DNA of 64,000 nucleotides from Okeania sp. SIO1I7 (GTDB lineage Bacteria; Cyanobacteriota; Cyanobacteriia; Cyanobacteriales; Microcoleaceae): positions 107,717 through 171,716 of the forward strand of contig JAAHGF010000008.1 of assembly GCA_010672585.1 (NCBI GenBank), written 5' to 3'. Of the stretch, positions 1 to 9,131 are shown one piece after another. The position numbers and the translations under genes are program-made. The notes under the pieces are model-generated. The model was not told where the DNA came from. It ran no database searches and saw nothing but the letters and a program-made list of their open reading frames with translations. How positions within the stretch are numbered: the stretch's first letter is position 1; each line of letters begins with the position of its first letter.

Positions 1-986
1 ACTACAAACTGATTCATTCTCAAGTATTACAGGATTGCATAAAACGGGTAAAACTTGCCTTTGATAGATGGTTTAAGGCAGACAAAAATGGACATAAATT
101 AGGAAAACCAAGGTTTAAAGGAAAAGGTCGTTATCGTAGTTTTACTTATCCTCAAATCAAACAAGATTGCCTTGAAGAAAACAAGATTAATTTACCCAAA
201 ATAGGAACAGTAAAATTAATTCAACATCGACGATTACCAGATGGTTTTCAAATTAAAACTGCTACAATTAGCCGTAAAGCTGATGGGTATTATGTAACTT
301 TATCTTTGGAGGATAAATCAGTTCCAGCTTTAACAACTCAAGTTGAACCTACATTAAAAAATACTCTGGGAATCGATATGGGGCTAAAGGAATTCTTAGT
401 AACAAGTGAAGGAGAGTCTGTCCCCATCCCTCAATACTATCGCTCTTCTCAGCAGCGATTAAAAACTCTACAAAAACGCTTATCCCGTAAAAAGAAAGGA
501 AGTAAAAGATGGTTAAAAGCTGTTAAAGCTGTAGCCAAACAACATAAAAAGGTCGCCGATCAACGTAAAGATTTCCACTTTAAAACAGCCAATGAATTGT
601 TATCAAAAGCGGATGTTATTGCCCATGAAAACTTAAATATTAAAGGACTAGCAAAAACCCGATTAAGTAAATCAATTAATGATGCTGGATGGGGTCAATT
701 CCTAACTATTTTGACTGTCAAAGCCGGAAATGCTGGACAGAAAACCGTAGCAGTGAACCCCAAAAATACTAGCCAAGATTGCTCAAACTGTGGGAAAAAA
801 GTCCCGAAAGAATTATCCCAAAGAACTCATTCTTGTCCGCACTGCGGTACAGTAATAGACCGCGATGTAAACGCGGCGATAAATATAAAAAATAGGGCGG
901 CAGGGCATTCCGTCCTTAAAGCTCGTGGAGTCCGACGGGGTACCGGGACTGCGAAACGAGAAGCCCACACTATAGCTTCTGCTTAG
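1..986 (+). CDS. tnpB: TnpB RNA-guided nuclease, IS200/IS605 type (5' end outside window)
   Basis: The reading frame is open from base 3 to the stop at 984-986, so the gene starts left of the window. TnpB is the transposon-encoded, omega-RNA-guided DNA nuclease ancestral to Cas12. Seen here: a [10 protein letters not shown] segment in the N-terminal half; the RuvC motifs GIDMGLKEF (first catalytic Asp), HENLNIKGL (Glu) and [10 protein letters not shown] (last Asp); and a four-cysteine zinc ribbon CSNCGKK...CPHCG between the last two. All key residues are present with no frameshift, so this is the only apparently intact TnpB in the window. Its last codons lie in the right-end hairpin of the element, where the guide RNA of such elements usually matures. 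No TnpA is visible. Confidence 0.92.
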   Translation, partial: YKLIHSQVLQDCIKRVKLAFDRWFKADKNGHKLGKPRFKGKGRYRSFTYPQIKQDCLEENKINLPKIGTVKLIQHRRLPDGFQIKTATISRKADGYYVTLSLEDKSVPALTTQVEPTLKNTLGIDMGLKEFLVTSEGESVPIPQYYRSSQQRLKTLQKRLSRKKKGSKRWLKAVKAVAKQHKKVADQRKDFHFKTANELLSKADVIAHENLNIKGLAKTRLSKSINDAGWGQFLTILTVKAGNAGQKTVAVNPKNTSQDCSNCGKKVPKELSQRTHSCPHCGTVIDRDVNAAINIKNRAAGHSVLKARGVRRGTGTAKREAHTIASA

Positions 987-992
987 TGTGGG
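964..992 (+). mobile_element. Right-end hairpin of the IS200/IS605-type element
   Basis: A perfect 9-bp inverted repeat, CCCACACTA (964-972) and TAGTGTGGG (984-992), spans an 11-nt loop and includes the tnpB stop codon. Subterminal imperfect palindromes of this kind mark the ends of IS200/IS605 elements. The exact cleavage site, probably within about 10 nt to the right, cannot be fixed without an empty site. Confidence 0.7.
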
Positions 993-1468
993 AGTATGTC
1001 ACAATAGACCATCAAACAGTATTAGTAACTGAATATAATATTGAAGCAGGAGATACCTTAAAAGGATTAATTTTAGCTGAAATAGCTTATGGTTATGGAG
1101 TAGTGACAATATTATATCAAAAGCCACCAAATGAATCAAAATTAATGCCTTCAGATGATATTAAATTAGCCGTAGGCGATCGCCTAATTGTCTTAGCAAC
1201 AATTAATGGTTTAAAAAGAATTGAAAATGGTGAAATAAAACAACCTACTTGGCAAATTATGATTGAATCTGCTCCATCAGAATATGCCATATTTCAAGGA
1301 GCAAATGAAATTGTTGGTATTTCTGGATGTAGCATTAATCAAGCTAGAGAATTAATGAATAATTTGCCAGGAATATTACCTAAACCACTTTATAAACATC
1401 AAGCTCAAAGATTACTTATAACTTTGAAAAAAGCTTTCGTAAAAGCGAGATTGATAATTAATAATTAA
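986..1468 (+). pseudogene. 3' fragment of a TrkA-C/RCK-domain potassium channel or transporter gene
   Basis: The 160-residue frame opens inside the transposon end, so its first residues are not native. From about residue 10 it reads like a C-terminal RCK (TrkA-C) domain: VTEYNIEAGDTLKGLILAE, then VAVGDRLIVLAT-like residues (LAVGDRLIVLATINGLKRIE), a pattern typical of ligand-binding C-domains of KTN/RCK proteins. The NAD-binding RCK-N half and any pore are missing upstream, where the TnpB element lies. The most economical reading is that the element inserted into, or deleted, the 5' part of the gene. A small free-standing domain translated from the new ATG is possible but less likely. The 3' end runs into heptamer repeats. 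Confidence 0.6.
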
Positions 1469-1494
1469 TAATTAATAATTAATAATTAATAATT
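1457..1494. repeat. Tandem heptamer repeat (TTAATAA)n
   Basis: About five head-to-tail copies of a 7-bp unit. The same heptamer recurs near 3900-3945, 29935-29958 and 40728-40799. It resembles the short tandemly repeated repetitive sequences known from filamentous cyanobacteria. Confidence 0.85.
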
Positions 1495-1556
1495 ACCTCT
1501 TTCAAATTAGCTGATGAGTATTTTTATCATTAAAAATAATTTATAGCAATCAGGAA

Positions 1557-1736
1557 TTAGTTGTGAGAATTTAGGTGTTCCTTAAAAGTAAAGGAATAAA
1601 TTGATAATATGGCAATACAAAGCCAAATAAACACAACAACCCATAGAAATATTTCATTTGTAAAAGCTAGATTTATCTCAGTATAGAACCAATTTGGGAA
1701 CCATTTAAAATCAGAATATAGCTCTGATAAGTTCAT
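1557..1736 (-). CDS. Small single-TM tryptophan-rich protein, 59 aa
   Basis: This minus-strand frame starts at ATG 1734-1736 and stops at 1557-1559. The protein begins MNLSELYSDFKWFPNWF, has one strongly hydrophobic stretch around residues 29-49 (FLWVVVFIWLCIAILSIY) and ends in a polar tail with Lys, Glu and His. It lies downstream of, and in the same orientation as, the two-TM channel-like gene at 2024-2497. I do not recognise a family and see no clear Shine-Dalgarno sequence. The composition (five Trp in 59 residues and one clean membrane span) is unlike the shadow frames around it. It could be an accessory subunit of the neighbouring membrane protein. Coding is inferred from composition alone. 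Confidence 0.45.
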   Translation of the reverse strand: MNLSELYSDFKWFPNWFYTEINLAFTNEIFLWVVVFIWLCIAILSIYSFTFKEHLNSHN

Positions 1737-1779
1737 CTTTAACTGTAACGACTCTAATCATTTATTTTTAAGTTTTACC

Positions 1780-1886
1780 GAAAAATTGTGGTTTAAAACC
1801 TCCCCTTTTAAGGGGATAATAAATAAAAATTTTCCTTTCAGTCAATCCTCTTCTTTTCAAGGAGAGGTAATTGTTAATTATAGCAG
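1780..1886 (-). repeat. Dispersed repeat family A, inverted copy
   Basis: Read on the minus strand it gives ATTACCTCTCCTTGAAAAGA, then GAGGATTGACT, a CCCCTT...AAGGGG hairpin, and ends near TTTTTCGGT. Related copies lie at 29950-30045, 46985-47105 and 14621-14805, with fragments at 3257-3397 and 3640-3680. The rest of the 1469-2023 gap, apart from the small ORF at 1557-1736, shows no gene. Confidence 0.65.
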
Positions 1887-2023
1887 TCGAAGCAAAGGTT
1901 AGGACAGATTAAAAGCTTAAAACTCAGACAACGCAAGGTTTTTCCTTCTTCCTTCTTTCTTCTTCCTTCTTTCTTCTGCCATATTCATTATTCATTATTA
2001 ATTATTAATTGTTGAAATCTCGA

Positions 2024-2497
2024 TCATTTTGCTAAATGCTCATCTTGTTGGTAATCTTCATTGTTGAGATGAACACGAAATTGACTTAACAAACTATAGA
2101 CCAAAGGAGATAAAAGAATTCCCATCGCTATGACAAAAACCAAACCACTAAAGAGCGCATAAACAGAAGCAAATACTTTCGCGCTAGTAGTTGAGAGGGG
2201 ACTAATTGGTCCCATACCACTAAGAATCATCGAAGCTTCTACTAGAGAATCTATCCAACTCAAACCCCCTGCCCAATGATAGCCAATAATGCCCATCATA
2301 AGTCCCAGAGAGATAAAAATTGCAGACAGACCCAGATAGCTGAGAAACTTCCACAGAAAGAGAAAAATTGACCTTGTTCGCTCTGATGAAGTCCAAGTGT
2401 TCGGTTCTTGAATCACATTTAAACCAGAGGAACGGATGAGAAATATTATAATTACTAAAATTAATAGTCCATATATGAGCATATTTCTAAAATCCAC
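2024..2497 (-). CDS. Two-TM channel-like membrane protein (Ion_trans_2-like, atypical filter), 157 aa
   Basis: Hydrophobic segments lie at about residues 6-22, 46-70 and 108-135. A short loop between the last two reads SWIDSLVEASMILSGMGPIS. This TM-pore-loop-TM layout resembles two-TM potassium channels, but the usual T-V-G-Y-G filter is replaced by SGMGP. Potassium selectivity therefore cannot be assumed. The C-terminal tail is short and charged (NNEDYQQDEHLAK), with no RCK domain attached. The gene converges on the TrkA-C fragment at 986-1468 and has the 59-aa membrane ORF downstream. The start at 2497 is the first Met. Its role is unknown; ion channel is a hypothesis from topology. Confidence 0.5.
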   Translation of the reverse strand: MDFRNMLIYGLLILVIIIFLIRSSGLNVIQEPNTWTSSERTRSIFLFLWKFLSYLGLSAIFISLGLMMGIIGYHWAGGLSWIDSLVEASMILSGMGPISPLSTTSAKVFASVYALFSGLVFVIAMGILLSPLVYSLLSQFRVHLNNEDYQQDEHLAK

Positions 2498-2747
2498 TTC
2501 ACGGTTATCTTAATATATAGGGCTAAAACAAGAGAAACTACTGTAAGCGTGCCCACCAATTTTGTCATCCTTTTATGGTAAACTTTTTAAGTCCTTAGTT
2601 TCGAGCATTGCATAGTCCAAAACCTTGAGTAGAATGAGGCTAACTATAACTAATATGCAGCGTGAGTTGTTGTAAAACTCATTATGAGTAGGATATATTT
2701 GCATATTTTTTAATAACTGTTTTTAAGTTAAGTTACTGATTAAATTT

Positions 2748-3602
2748 ATGGTTAAAACTATTCAATCTCAAGAAATTACTCTCCGCTATTTGGTTGATAA
2801 TTTCGGTTTGCAGTTAGTCAGAGACGAGCAATTTTTTCGAGAATGGCAAGATGATTTGCCAGAGATTAGTGACTGGGAAAAAGAACTACTTAATCAAGTT
2901 CAAGAGGGATATTTTAATTTATTACAAAATCCACCTTTTTTAGAAGATATTGTCAGAATGGCAATAGTCGATCCTATTTTATTTATTGGGAAATTTTTTC
3001 TCTATCCTTATCACATTCGTTCTGAAAATCCTATTAATTTAGAACTAGCAGATAAAGAGGTGATTATTAGAGGTCGAATTGATGCTCTTGTTATGAAAGA
3101 GCAGTTATGGATGATGGTTATTGAGTCTAAAAGAGCCGAGTTTTCTATAGAAGCTGGTCTGGCTCAATTATTAACTTATCTAATAGCTAGTTCCTATCCT
3201 GAACATCCTAATTATGGTTTAATTGTGACCGAAGAAATAAGGTCTCAAGCCTCTTATTTCAAGGGGATAAAAAGCGGTTGAGGGATGGCGAGGTTTCCTC
3301 GCCATATCCAATCAACCAAGAAAAGAAAATTTCCTATTTCAAGCCTCCTTATTGCAGAGGTACTGATAACTGATAACTGATAACTGATAACTGAAATGAC
3401 GGGTGGCAGTTTCATTTTTGTGAAGTTAATCAAGACAGAAGTTCCTCAATATGCTACGTCAAAAATGTTTGCTATTCGTAATCCGGGTAATGAACTTTTT
3501 GATGTTCTTAGTATTCTTAAACGTTTGAGTAAAATAGTTATTAATAGACATCTCCAGAAAAGAGAGAACAGGGAACATGAAACTTGGAATAGTGAGGAAT
3601 AA
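2748..3602 (+). pseudogene. HsdR-N-like restriction-nuclease-fold protein, interrupted by a repeat
   Basis: The first part (2748-3254) encodes about 169 residues with a PD-(D/E)XK-type core. It contains VIIRGRIDALVMKEQLWMMV, then IESKRAEFSIEAGLAQLLTY, which supplies the D...ESK nuclease triad seen in type I restriction R-subunit N-domains. The frame breaks after NYGLIVT. The missing C-terminus reappears at 3396-3602 (GGSFIFVKLIKTEVPQYATS, then DVLSILKRLSKIVI). About 140 bp of repeat lies between the halves, with TGAC at both junctions. Cyanobacteria carry many solitary proteins of this family, about 200 residues long, so this is most likely a dead solitary copy and not part of an hsdRMS operon. 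Confidence 0.75.
3257..3397. mobile_element. Short repeat element interrupting the HsdR-N-like gene
   Basis: The insert holds a palindrome (GGCGAGGTTTCCTCGCC), two copies of an AAGCCTC motif, and four to five CTGATAA heptamers at its right end. Parts match repeat family A (see 14621-14805, which has the same ATGG...GAGG...CTCGCC module). TGAC flanks both sides and the coding frame resumes after it, consistent with insertion plus a 4-bp duplication. Confidence 0.65.
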
Positions 3603-3688
3603 TTGATAATTTATCGATAATAATTGATTTTATTTTTAATTTTTAAAAGAGACGCTTTAAACCTTAATTATTCGGTAATTGTTAATTA

Positions 3689-3895
3689 GGGTTTGCTGAA
3701 AAAGTCTGATGGTGATGGTAGTCAACAGGCAACAGGCAAAAGTTTAGGGTATCTGCTACGGCAAAATTTTCGGCATTGTCAGGGAAAAATATTAGCATTT
3801 TGAGACTAATTGAGCCAAAAACCTTGCACTTTTGTCAGAATAAAAAACCCTGGAAGGCAGAACTGGCATTGATTATAATTTTATTCAGCAAGCCC
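3689..3895. mobile_element. MITE family 1, copy 1 (207 bp)
   Basis: Terminal inverted repeats GGGTTTGCTGAA and TTCAGCAAGCCC are flanked on both sides by the 6-bp target duplication TAATTA (3683-3688, 3896-3901). There is no ORF. Other copies are at 10595-10858, 22209-24030 (interrupted by a TnpB remnant) and 60091-60364. Confidence 0.8.
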
Positions 3896-3945
3896 TAATT
3901 ATTAATTATTAATTATTAATTATTAATTATTAATTATTAATTGTT
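3896..3945. repeat. Tandem heptamer repeat (TTAATAA)n before the CDF gene
   Basis: About six units end 6 bp before the CDF start codon, so the leader of that gene lies in or beyond the array. Upstream, 3640-3682 carries a fragment of repeat family A (GCTTTAAACCTTAATTATTC). Confidence 0.85.
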
Positions 3946-3950
3946 GAACC

Positions 3951-4868
3951 ATGTCTACCGATAATCGTAAACAAGTCCGCAAAGTTTTAATCATAACTTT
4001 ACTACTAAATTTATTAGTGATGTTAATCAAAGCAGGAATAGCATTTTGGACAGGTTCTCTGAGTCTATTTGCTGATGCTTTGCACAGTGTTACTGACAGT
4101 GCTAATAACATTTTAGGGTTAGTCACAAATCATCTTGCCTCCCCTAAACCAGACCGACAATATCCATACGGACATCAAAAATTTGATGCTATTGGCGCTT
4201 TAGGTATTGCTGCTTTCCTTGGTATTGCTTGTTTTGAAATTCTCAGTGCAGCAATACAACAAATAGTGGGGGGTAGTCAAGAGGTAAATATTTCCCCACC
4301 TGCGCTATGGATATTATTAATTGTGCTTGGGATTAATATTTTTGTGGCATTTTATGAACGTCGGGTAGGACAAAAAATCGGTAGTAGTATTTTAATTGCC
4401 GACTCCCACCACACCATGAGCGATATCTGGGTTACAGTAATTGTTATAGCTGGATTAATTGGTATTTGGCAAGGAAATATCTGGAATTTACCTATTTTCC
4501 GTTGGTTAGACGTGGTTTTAGCTTTTCCCGTCGCTCTTTTAGTGTTTCGGAGTGCTTGGGAAGTTTTGAAAGAAAATTTGCCTTGGTTGGTAGACTATAT
4601 GGCAGTTGCACCAGAAGCTATTCATGCGATCGCCATGGAAGTTCGGGGAGTAGTAAATTGTCATGATATTGCTTCTCGTGGAATTATCGGTCGTCAGGTA
4701 TTTATTGAAATGCACCTGATTGTTAATTCAAATGATATAGAAACTGCTCATCAAATTACCGAAAAAGTAGAAGCGCGTCTACAAGAAAGGTTTTATCCTG
4801 CCAGAATTATGATTCACGTTGAACCCCCTGCTTATAAATCAGAACATATTTCTTATGAAAGGGAGTAG
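3951..4868 (+). CDS. Cation diffusion facilitator (CDF) family metal/proton antiporter
   Basis: CDF proteins export divalent metals such as Zn, Fe, Co or Mn in exchange for protons. The 305-residue protein has the family layout of about six TM helices (residues 12-215) and a cytoplasmic metal-binding tail. The two transport-site motifs are visible: FADALHSVTDSANN in TM2 and ADSHHTMSDIWVT in TM5. The first has D..H/D where ZitB/YiiP-type exporters have HxxxD or DxxxD. The conserved YPYGHQKFD loop follows TM2. The C-terminal domain ends IMIHVEPPAY, as usual. Substrate cannot be read from sequence. The length is normal and the start follows a heptamer repeat without an obvious ribosome-binding site. 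Confidence 0.9.
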   Translation: MSTDNRKQVRKVLIITLLLNLLVMLIKAGIAFWTGSLSLFADALHSVTDSANNILGLVTNHLASPKPDRQYPYGHQKFDAIGALGIAAFLGIACFEILSAAIQQIVGGSQEVNISPPALWILLIVLGINIFVAFYERRVGQKIGSSILIADSHHTMSDIWVTVIVIAGLIGIWQGNIWNLPIFRWLDVVLAFPVALLVFRSAWEVLKENLPWLVDYMAVAPEAIHAIAMEVRGVVNCHDIASRGIIGRQVFIEMHLIVNSNDIETAHQITEKVEARLQERFYPARIMIHVEPPAYKSEHISYERE

Positions 4869-4970
4869 GGAGATGGGGAGATGGGGAGATAGGGAGATGG
4901 GGAGATGAGGAGATGGGGAGATGGGGAGATGGGAACCCACCCCTAACCCCTCCCAGGAGGGGGATGTAGA
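4869..4970. repeat. (GGGAGATG)n tandem repeat plus GC-rich palindromic repeat
   Basis: Eight-base purine-rich units begin right after the CDF stop and run to about 4931. They are followed by AACCCACCCCTAACCCCTCC-type sequence and the inverted arm at about 4933-4970. The same pairing of a purine repeat with this palindrome recurs around 11170, 27428 and 37685. Confidence 0.8.
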
Positions 4971-5183
4971 AAAAGATTTGGCAATGGCGCTCAGATGGAA
5001 CATTTTTTTATATTGAACCCGAGCAAATTTGATATTATTTTTCCTTTTAAGATTTTCCAGAATAGGTAAAGTTTTCCACAGTTAAACTACAGTTTTCCAC
5101 AGAATTTTCCACAAAGATTAAGGTTAAGTTAAAGTCTAAAACATCAATTATTTAAGATTCACTAATATTTTTCTTTGAGGAGT

Positions 5184-5535
5184 ATGAACAACAGTTATCG
5201 TCTAGACAAATTTATATTTATGCAAAGTGCGTAAATATTCCATAGAATTGATCGACCGCAATCAATACATCAAGTTTCCGAGTTTGCTGGGTAACTTCAC
5301 AGATGCTTTTTTAGAAGTTTATTATGAATCAGATCCGGAACCGGTGATTATTATAGATAATGTTGACTTCGATCCTACGACTCAGGTCGGAGATTCGCGA
5401 GCGATTAGATGGTCGCACACTAGCACGAACCCCCAGACCAAGCAACTTGTTGCCACGCCCGAACCCAGTCTGATCTTAGGTTTTATCACACTAGGTGGTT
5501 TAATGCTAGGCAGCAAAAGAAAAACTAAAGGCTAA
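5184..5535 (+). pseudogene. Decayed PEP-CTERM exosortase-substrate gene
   Basis: The last 30 codons form a textbook PEP-CTERM anchor: ATPEPSLILGFITLGG, then LMLGSKRKTKG (PEP motif, one TM span, basic tail). Such proteins are sorted by exosortase. The frame carrying it has no ATG, only GTG at 5227. A well-placed ATG at 5184 preceded by GAGGAG opens a different frame that stops after 16 codons, so a frameshift between them is likely. Only about 60 residues precede the sorting signal and there is no signal peptide in frame. Most of the protein appears to be lost. Confidence 0.6.
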
Positions 5536-5605
5536 AAAGTGCGAGAAGAAGGAGTCAGGAGACAGGAGTTAGGAGTCAGAATGAAGAAAGAATTTGCTAA
5601 AAAGT

Positions 5606-5910
5606 TGTAGGTTAGGCTTCGTTCCTCAACCTAACACTCGAACTGTCGAAGTTGGTTTGAACAAAGTAGCTTTAAAGCGAAAAACCCTGGTTGTGTTGGG
5701 TTGCGCTTTCGCTTAACCCAACCTACAGTACAATATTATTCCCACTCAATAGTTGTAGGTTGGGTTGAGGTACGAAACCCAACATCCTCAAATCGTCGAG
5801 GTTGGTTTGATCAAGGTAGCTTGAAAGCAAAATTTAACCTTCGTTGTGTTGGGTTGCACTTTCGCTTAACCCAACCTACGGTAGAATATTACTCCCACTC
5901 AATAGTTCCA
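5606..5910. repeat. Tandem duplication containing the guaA 3' tip and a GTAGGTTGGG repeat
   Basis: Two direct copies of about 145 bp lie side by side (about 5606-5750 and 5752-5910). Each has CAACCTAAC or TAGGTTGGGT at one end, GTTGGTTTGA and AAAGTAGC/CAAGGTAGC in the middle, TTCGCTTAACCCAACCTAC, and then CCCACTCAATAGTT. That last part in the second copy is the C-terminal coding end of guaA. Confidence 0.75.
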
Positions 5911-7496
5911 GGAGGCTTAGAAGTAATGTCATACACCACTCGGTTAACACCTTTCACCTCATTCACAATACGGTTAGAAATAGTCTCCAACAAATCGTAA
6001 GGTGCGCGAGACCAATCAGCAGTCATCCCATCCTCACTAGAAACAAACCGCAACACAATTGGGTAAGCATAAGTCCGTTGGTCTCCCATCACCCCAACAC
6101 TACGAATAGGTAACAACACAGCAAAAGCTTGCCAAAAATCGTGATACATTCCCTGCTGTTCAATTTCATCACGCACAACAAAGTCAGCATCCCGCAAAAT
6201 TTTCAACCGTTCATCCGTAACTTCCCCTAATATGCGAATTGCTAACCCTGGACCGGGAAAAGGATGTCGTCGCACAATTTTTTCTGGTAAACCGATGGAG
6301 CGACCTACTTTTCTAACTTCATCCTTAAATAGCTTGCGCAACGGTTCGACCAACTTAAATCTTAAATCTTTCGGCAAACCGCCAACATTGTGATGACTCT
6401 TAATTTTAACTGCCACCCGCTCCCCTGTCTTAGGGTCAACGTTGGTGTCAGCAGATTCAATCACATCTGGATAAAGAGTACCTTGAGCAAGATAATCAAA
6501 AGGTCCTAAACGTTTTGACTCTTCTTCAAATACCTGGATAAATTCATGGCCAATTAACTTACGTTTTTGCTCTGGGTCTGTAACTCCTTTGAGTTTACCT
6601 AAGAAGCGCTCCCGCGCATTTACATACTCAACTGATATATGAAAAGATTCCTGAAATATTTGTACCAAGTTTTCTGGTTCATACTTCCGCATGAAACCTT
6701 GGTCAATAAACATACAAGTTAATTTATCCCCGATCGCTCGATGCAGCAAAAATGCTAAAGTTGAAGAGTCAACACCTCCAGACAATGCTAATAATACTCG
6801 TTTGTCCCCTACCTTAGCTCTAATTTCTCGAACTGCTTCTTCTACAAAAGCTTCTGTAGTCCAAGTTGGCTCACATTTACAAATATGGTACACAAAATTC
6901 CGAATCAACGCTTGACCACCAAGGGAATGAACTACCTCTGGGTGAAACTGAGTCCCATAGAGCTTTTTCTCATGGTGAGCGATCGCTGCACAGGGAGTAT
7001 TATCCGTATGAGCTAAGACTTCAAAACCAGAAGGCATTTTCGCCACAGAATCTCCATGACTCATCCACATAGTTGTGCCTTCTTCCACATTAGTCAGTAA
7101 ATCTGTGGGGTCATCTATAGATAAAGATGCTTTACCATATTCAGCTAATTTAGCACGTTTAACTTCACCCCCTAATTGCTGTACCATCAACTGCATACCG
7201 TAGCACACGCCCAAAATTGGTATTCCCAACTGCCAAATTTCGGGGTCGCACTGAGGTGCCACTTGGTCGTAAACTGAGTTCGGACCTCCGGAAAGAATAA
7301 TTCCCTTGGGATTGAGAGTTGCCAGTTTTTCAGCAGTTGTCCGATAAGAAATTACTTCTGAGTATACTTGAGTTTCGCGAATCCGGCGGGCAATTAGTTC
7401 TGAATATTGAGAACCGAAGTCCAGAATCACAATCATCTGACGATTAAACTGAGTGGAGAAATTAGAAATTTCTTCTGTCTGTCTTGTTAGAGTCAC
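5889..7496 (-). CDS. guaA: GMP synthase (glutamine-hydrolysing)
   Basis: Converts XMP, glutamine and ATP to GMP in the last step of guanine nucleotide synthesis. Residues 21-205 form the class I glutamine amidotransferase, with Cys98 in GVCYGMQ and His185/Glu187 in QFHPEV. The ATP pyrophosphatase follows with the PP-loop SGGVDSS (239-245) and the XMP-binding dimerisation domain, which ends in the conserved KPPGTIEWE. The 535-residue length is normal for cyanobacteria. The first 20 residues are a poorly conserved lead before [12 protein letters not shown], so Met21 is an alternative start. The 3' tip has been duplicated next door (5606-5750). It lies downstream of cbiD in the same orientation. 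Confidence 0.97.
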   Translation of the reverse strand: MTLTRQTEEISNFSTQFNRQMIVILDFGSQYSELIARRIRETQVYSEVISYRTTAEKLATLNPKGIILSGGPNSVYDQVAPQCDPEIWQLGIPILGVCYGMQLMVQQLGGEVKRAKLAEYGKASLSIDDPTDLLTNVEEGTTMWMSHGDSVAKMPSGFEVLAHTDNTPCAAIAHHEKKLYGTQFHPEVVHSLGGQALIRNFVYHICKCEPTWTTEAFVEEAVREIRAKVGDKRVLLALSGGVDSSTLAFLLHRAIGDKLTCMFIDQGFMRKYEPENLVQIFQESFHISVEYVNARERFLGKLKGVTDPEQKRKLIGHEFIQVFEEESKRLGPFDYLAQGTLYPDVIESADTNVDPKTGERVAVKIKSHHNVGGLPKDLRFKLVEPLRKLFKDEVRKVGRSIGLPEKIVRRHPFPGPGLAIRILGEVTDERLKILRDADFVVRDEIEQQGMYHDFWQAFAVLLPIRSVGVMGDQRTYAYPIVLRFVSSEDGMTADWSRAPYDLLETISNRIVNEVKGVNRVVYDITSKPPGTIEWE

Positions 7497-7913
7497 GGTT
7501 AATATGCTATAATATTCTACTTGTGAGGTTGATTTTCCTGAGTTTTAAGTTTTCGGGCCGAGCTTATAAGCTATAAAAATATGTTTTTTTTGTGAGGAAA
7601 ATTTGTTTCTCCACACTTTATTGTTTGAAACTAAACTTTTCCTACTGCCACAAAACCTTTGATACTTGGATTGCTAATAAGCTAACAACTGACAGGCTAA
7701 GTTGTTTAATGAGCAATAGGGATCGTTTTCCTACCGAATTATTCATCAAGGCTAAGTTATATTAAAAATGTTTTGGTATTCTGACTAGGGAATGATAATC
7801 TGCTTCTAAACCAGTTACTCACTCTAGCTAGTTATGAAATTTACCAATTCCGTTTTTTAATTTTCCCCCACCCCTCATCCACTATTGTTGATTTCTCCTA
7901 AAATACCCTAACT
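7497..7913. other. Intergenic region between cbiD and guaA
   Basis: No gene seen. A hairpin with 8-bp arms (AATACCCT 7902-7909, AGGGTATT 7921-7928) overlaps the cbiD stop on the minus strand and may act as a weak terminator. The AT-rich remainder presumably carries the guaA promoter; I cannot place it with confidence. Confidence 0.4.
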
Positions 7914-9068
7914 CTAGCGAAGGGTATTCTTAATAGAATAACAAATTTGTGCAAAAAGTGTATCAGCAACTTCTGTTTTTAGGAAGATTTGGCGATCGCG
8001 GTCAAATAACATCGAGCCTACTTGGACCTGTTTTTGACTATGATTAAAAATATAAGCTTGACTACGTTGCTCTATACGGTAGGCGATCGCCCCATAGACC
8101 AGACCTACCCAATTCTTTTCATTCTCTTTATCTAAACTCCGCAGCAGTTTCAAAGCATCCTCGGCAGTAGTACAAGCAAAAATTTCTTGTAGTACAGAAG
8201 TGGACAAACCTATATTTGCACAGTGAGCTGTTAAAATTTCTAATCGTCCGTCAGCTAGATGGTGGTGAGTATGAAAAATTCCACCAGCCAATTTAATTAA
8301 TTTGCCATGATAGCCTAACAATAAAATAGACTCCACTCCAGCAACAGCAGCAGCTACTAACATTGGGCCTAACCAGTTAGCTGTTTTAATAGTCTGCTGT
8401 GGTGGTATCCCCATTTTCCTAGCTAGGTCTAAACCATTTTCTCCCACACAAAACACCAAACAACTAAACTTTGCTGCCTTTTGTTGTAACTCCTCCCGAT
8501 AAGCATCAAGTTGTCCAGGTACACTCAAAGGTTGAGAAATTCCTGTAGTGCCCAACAAAGAAAGTCCTTCAACTATGCCAAAAGCTGAATTAGAAGTCCG
8601 AGTTGCTAGTTGACGTCCCTCCGGTAAGATAATTGTCACTTTAATTTGTTCATTAAAATTTAACAGAGGTTTCAAATTTTCTTGTAGCAGTCGTCGTGCA
8701 TAACTATAGATAGCTGCTTCCCCATTACTAATATTATGTCCCACTCCAGCGCCACCCAAAATCACAATTTGTTCTGAAGCGTCACTTATAGAAAATTCCC
8801 CTAATTCTACCATTGCCCACACAGGAGTATTGCGAGTTAGATCGAGATTATCACCGGGATCGGAGTGAGTAATAGCTAAAGCAGTATTAGTTTTTAGCAA
8901 GACCAACTGTTGTATGGGAATATCTACAATTTTTGCTGGTTCAATTAAATCTATTGATACAGTAGACAAAGATGGGACATCTTGACGTAGGCAGTGGAGG
9001 GCAGCTACTGCACTTGCACAAGCAAAGACGGGAAGAGTATACCCAGAGCGAGGTTCAGGAGTTATCAT
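7914..9068 (-). CDS. cbiD: Cobalt-precorrin-5B C1-methyltransferase (CbiD)
   Basis: CbiD methylates C1 of the corrin ring in the anaerobic (early cobalt) cobalamin route. The 384-residue protein starts with RSGYTLPVFACASAVAAL, the family's usual RSGYTTGxCAxAA segment in altered form. It continues through DPGDNLDLTRNTPVWAMVEL, GGAGVGHNISNGEAAIYSYA and GTTGISQPLS, and ends with the GYHGKLIKLAGGIFHTHHH signature, all CbiD landmarks. The length is normal and the frame intact. It is transcribed towards guaA and divergent from the GTPase gene at 9132, with only 63 bp between start codons, too short to hold a cobalamin riboswitch. Confidence 0.93.
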   Translation of the reverse strand: MITPEPRSGYTLPVFACASAVAALHCLRQDVPSLSTVSIDLIEPAKIVDIPIQQLVLLKTNTALAITHSDPGDNLDLTRNTPVWAMVELGEFSISDASEQIVILGGAGVGHNISNGEAAIYSYARRLLQENLKPLLNFNEQIKVTIILPEGRQLATRTSNSAFGIVEGLSLLGTTGISQPLSVPGQLDAYREELQQKAAKFSCLVFCVGENGLDLARKMGIPPQQTIKTANWLGPMLVAAAVAGVESILLLGYHGKLIKLAGGIFHTHHHLADGRLEILTAHCANIGLSTSVLQEIFACTTAEDALKLLRSLDKENEKNWVGLVYGAIAYRIEQRSQAYIFNHSQKQVQVGSMLFDRDRQIFLKTEVADTLFAQICYSIKNTLR

Positions 9069-9131
9069 AGTGAACTAAGATAATTTTCTTATTATACTAT
9101 TACTGGAAAAAATTGTTGCTATTAGGCTTAG

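Noticed and set aside
5701-6113. Plus-strand ORFs of 89-99 aa
   Set aside because: They lie on the guaA antisense strand and in the tandem duplication, and the two copies encode the same repeat-derived peptide.
9068-9131. Cobalamin riboswitch upstream of cbiD
   Set aside because: Only 63 bp separate the divergent start codons; too short and no B12-box sequence.
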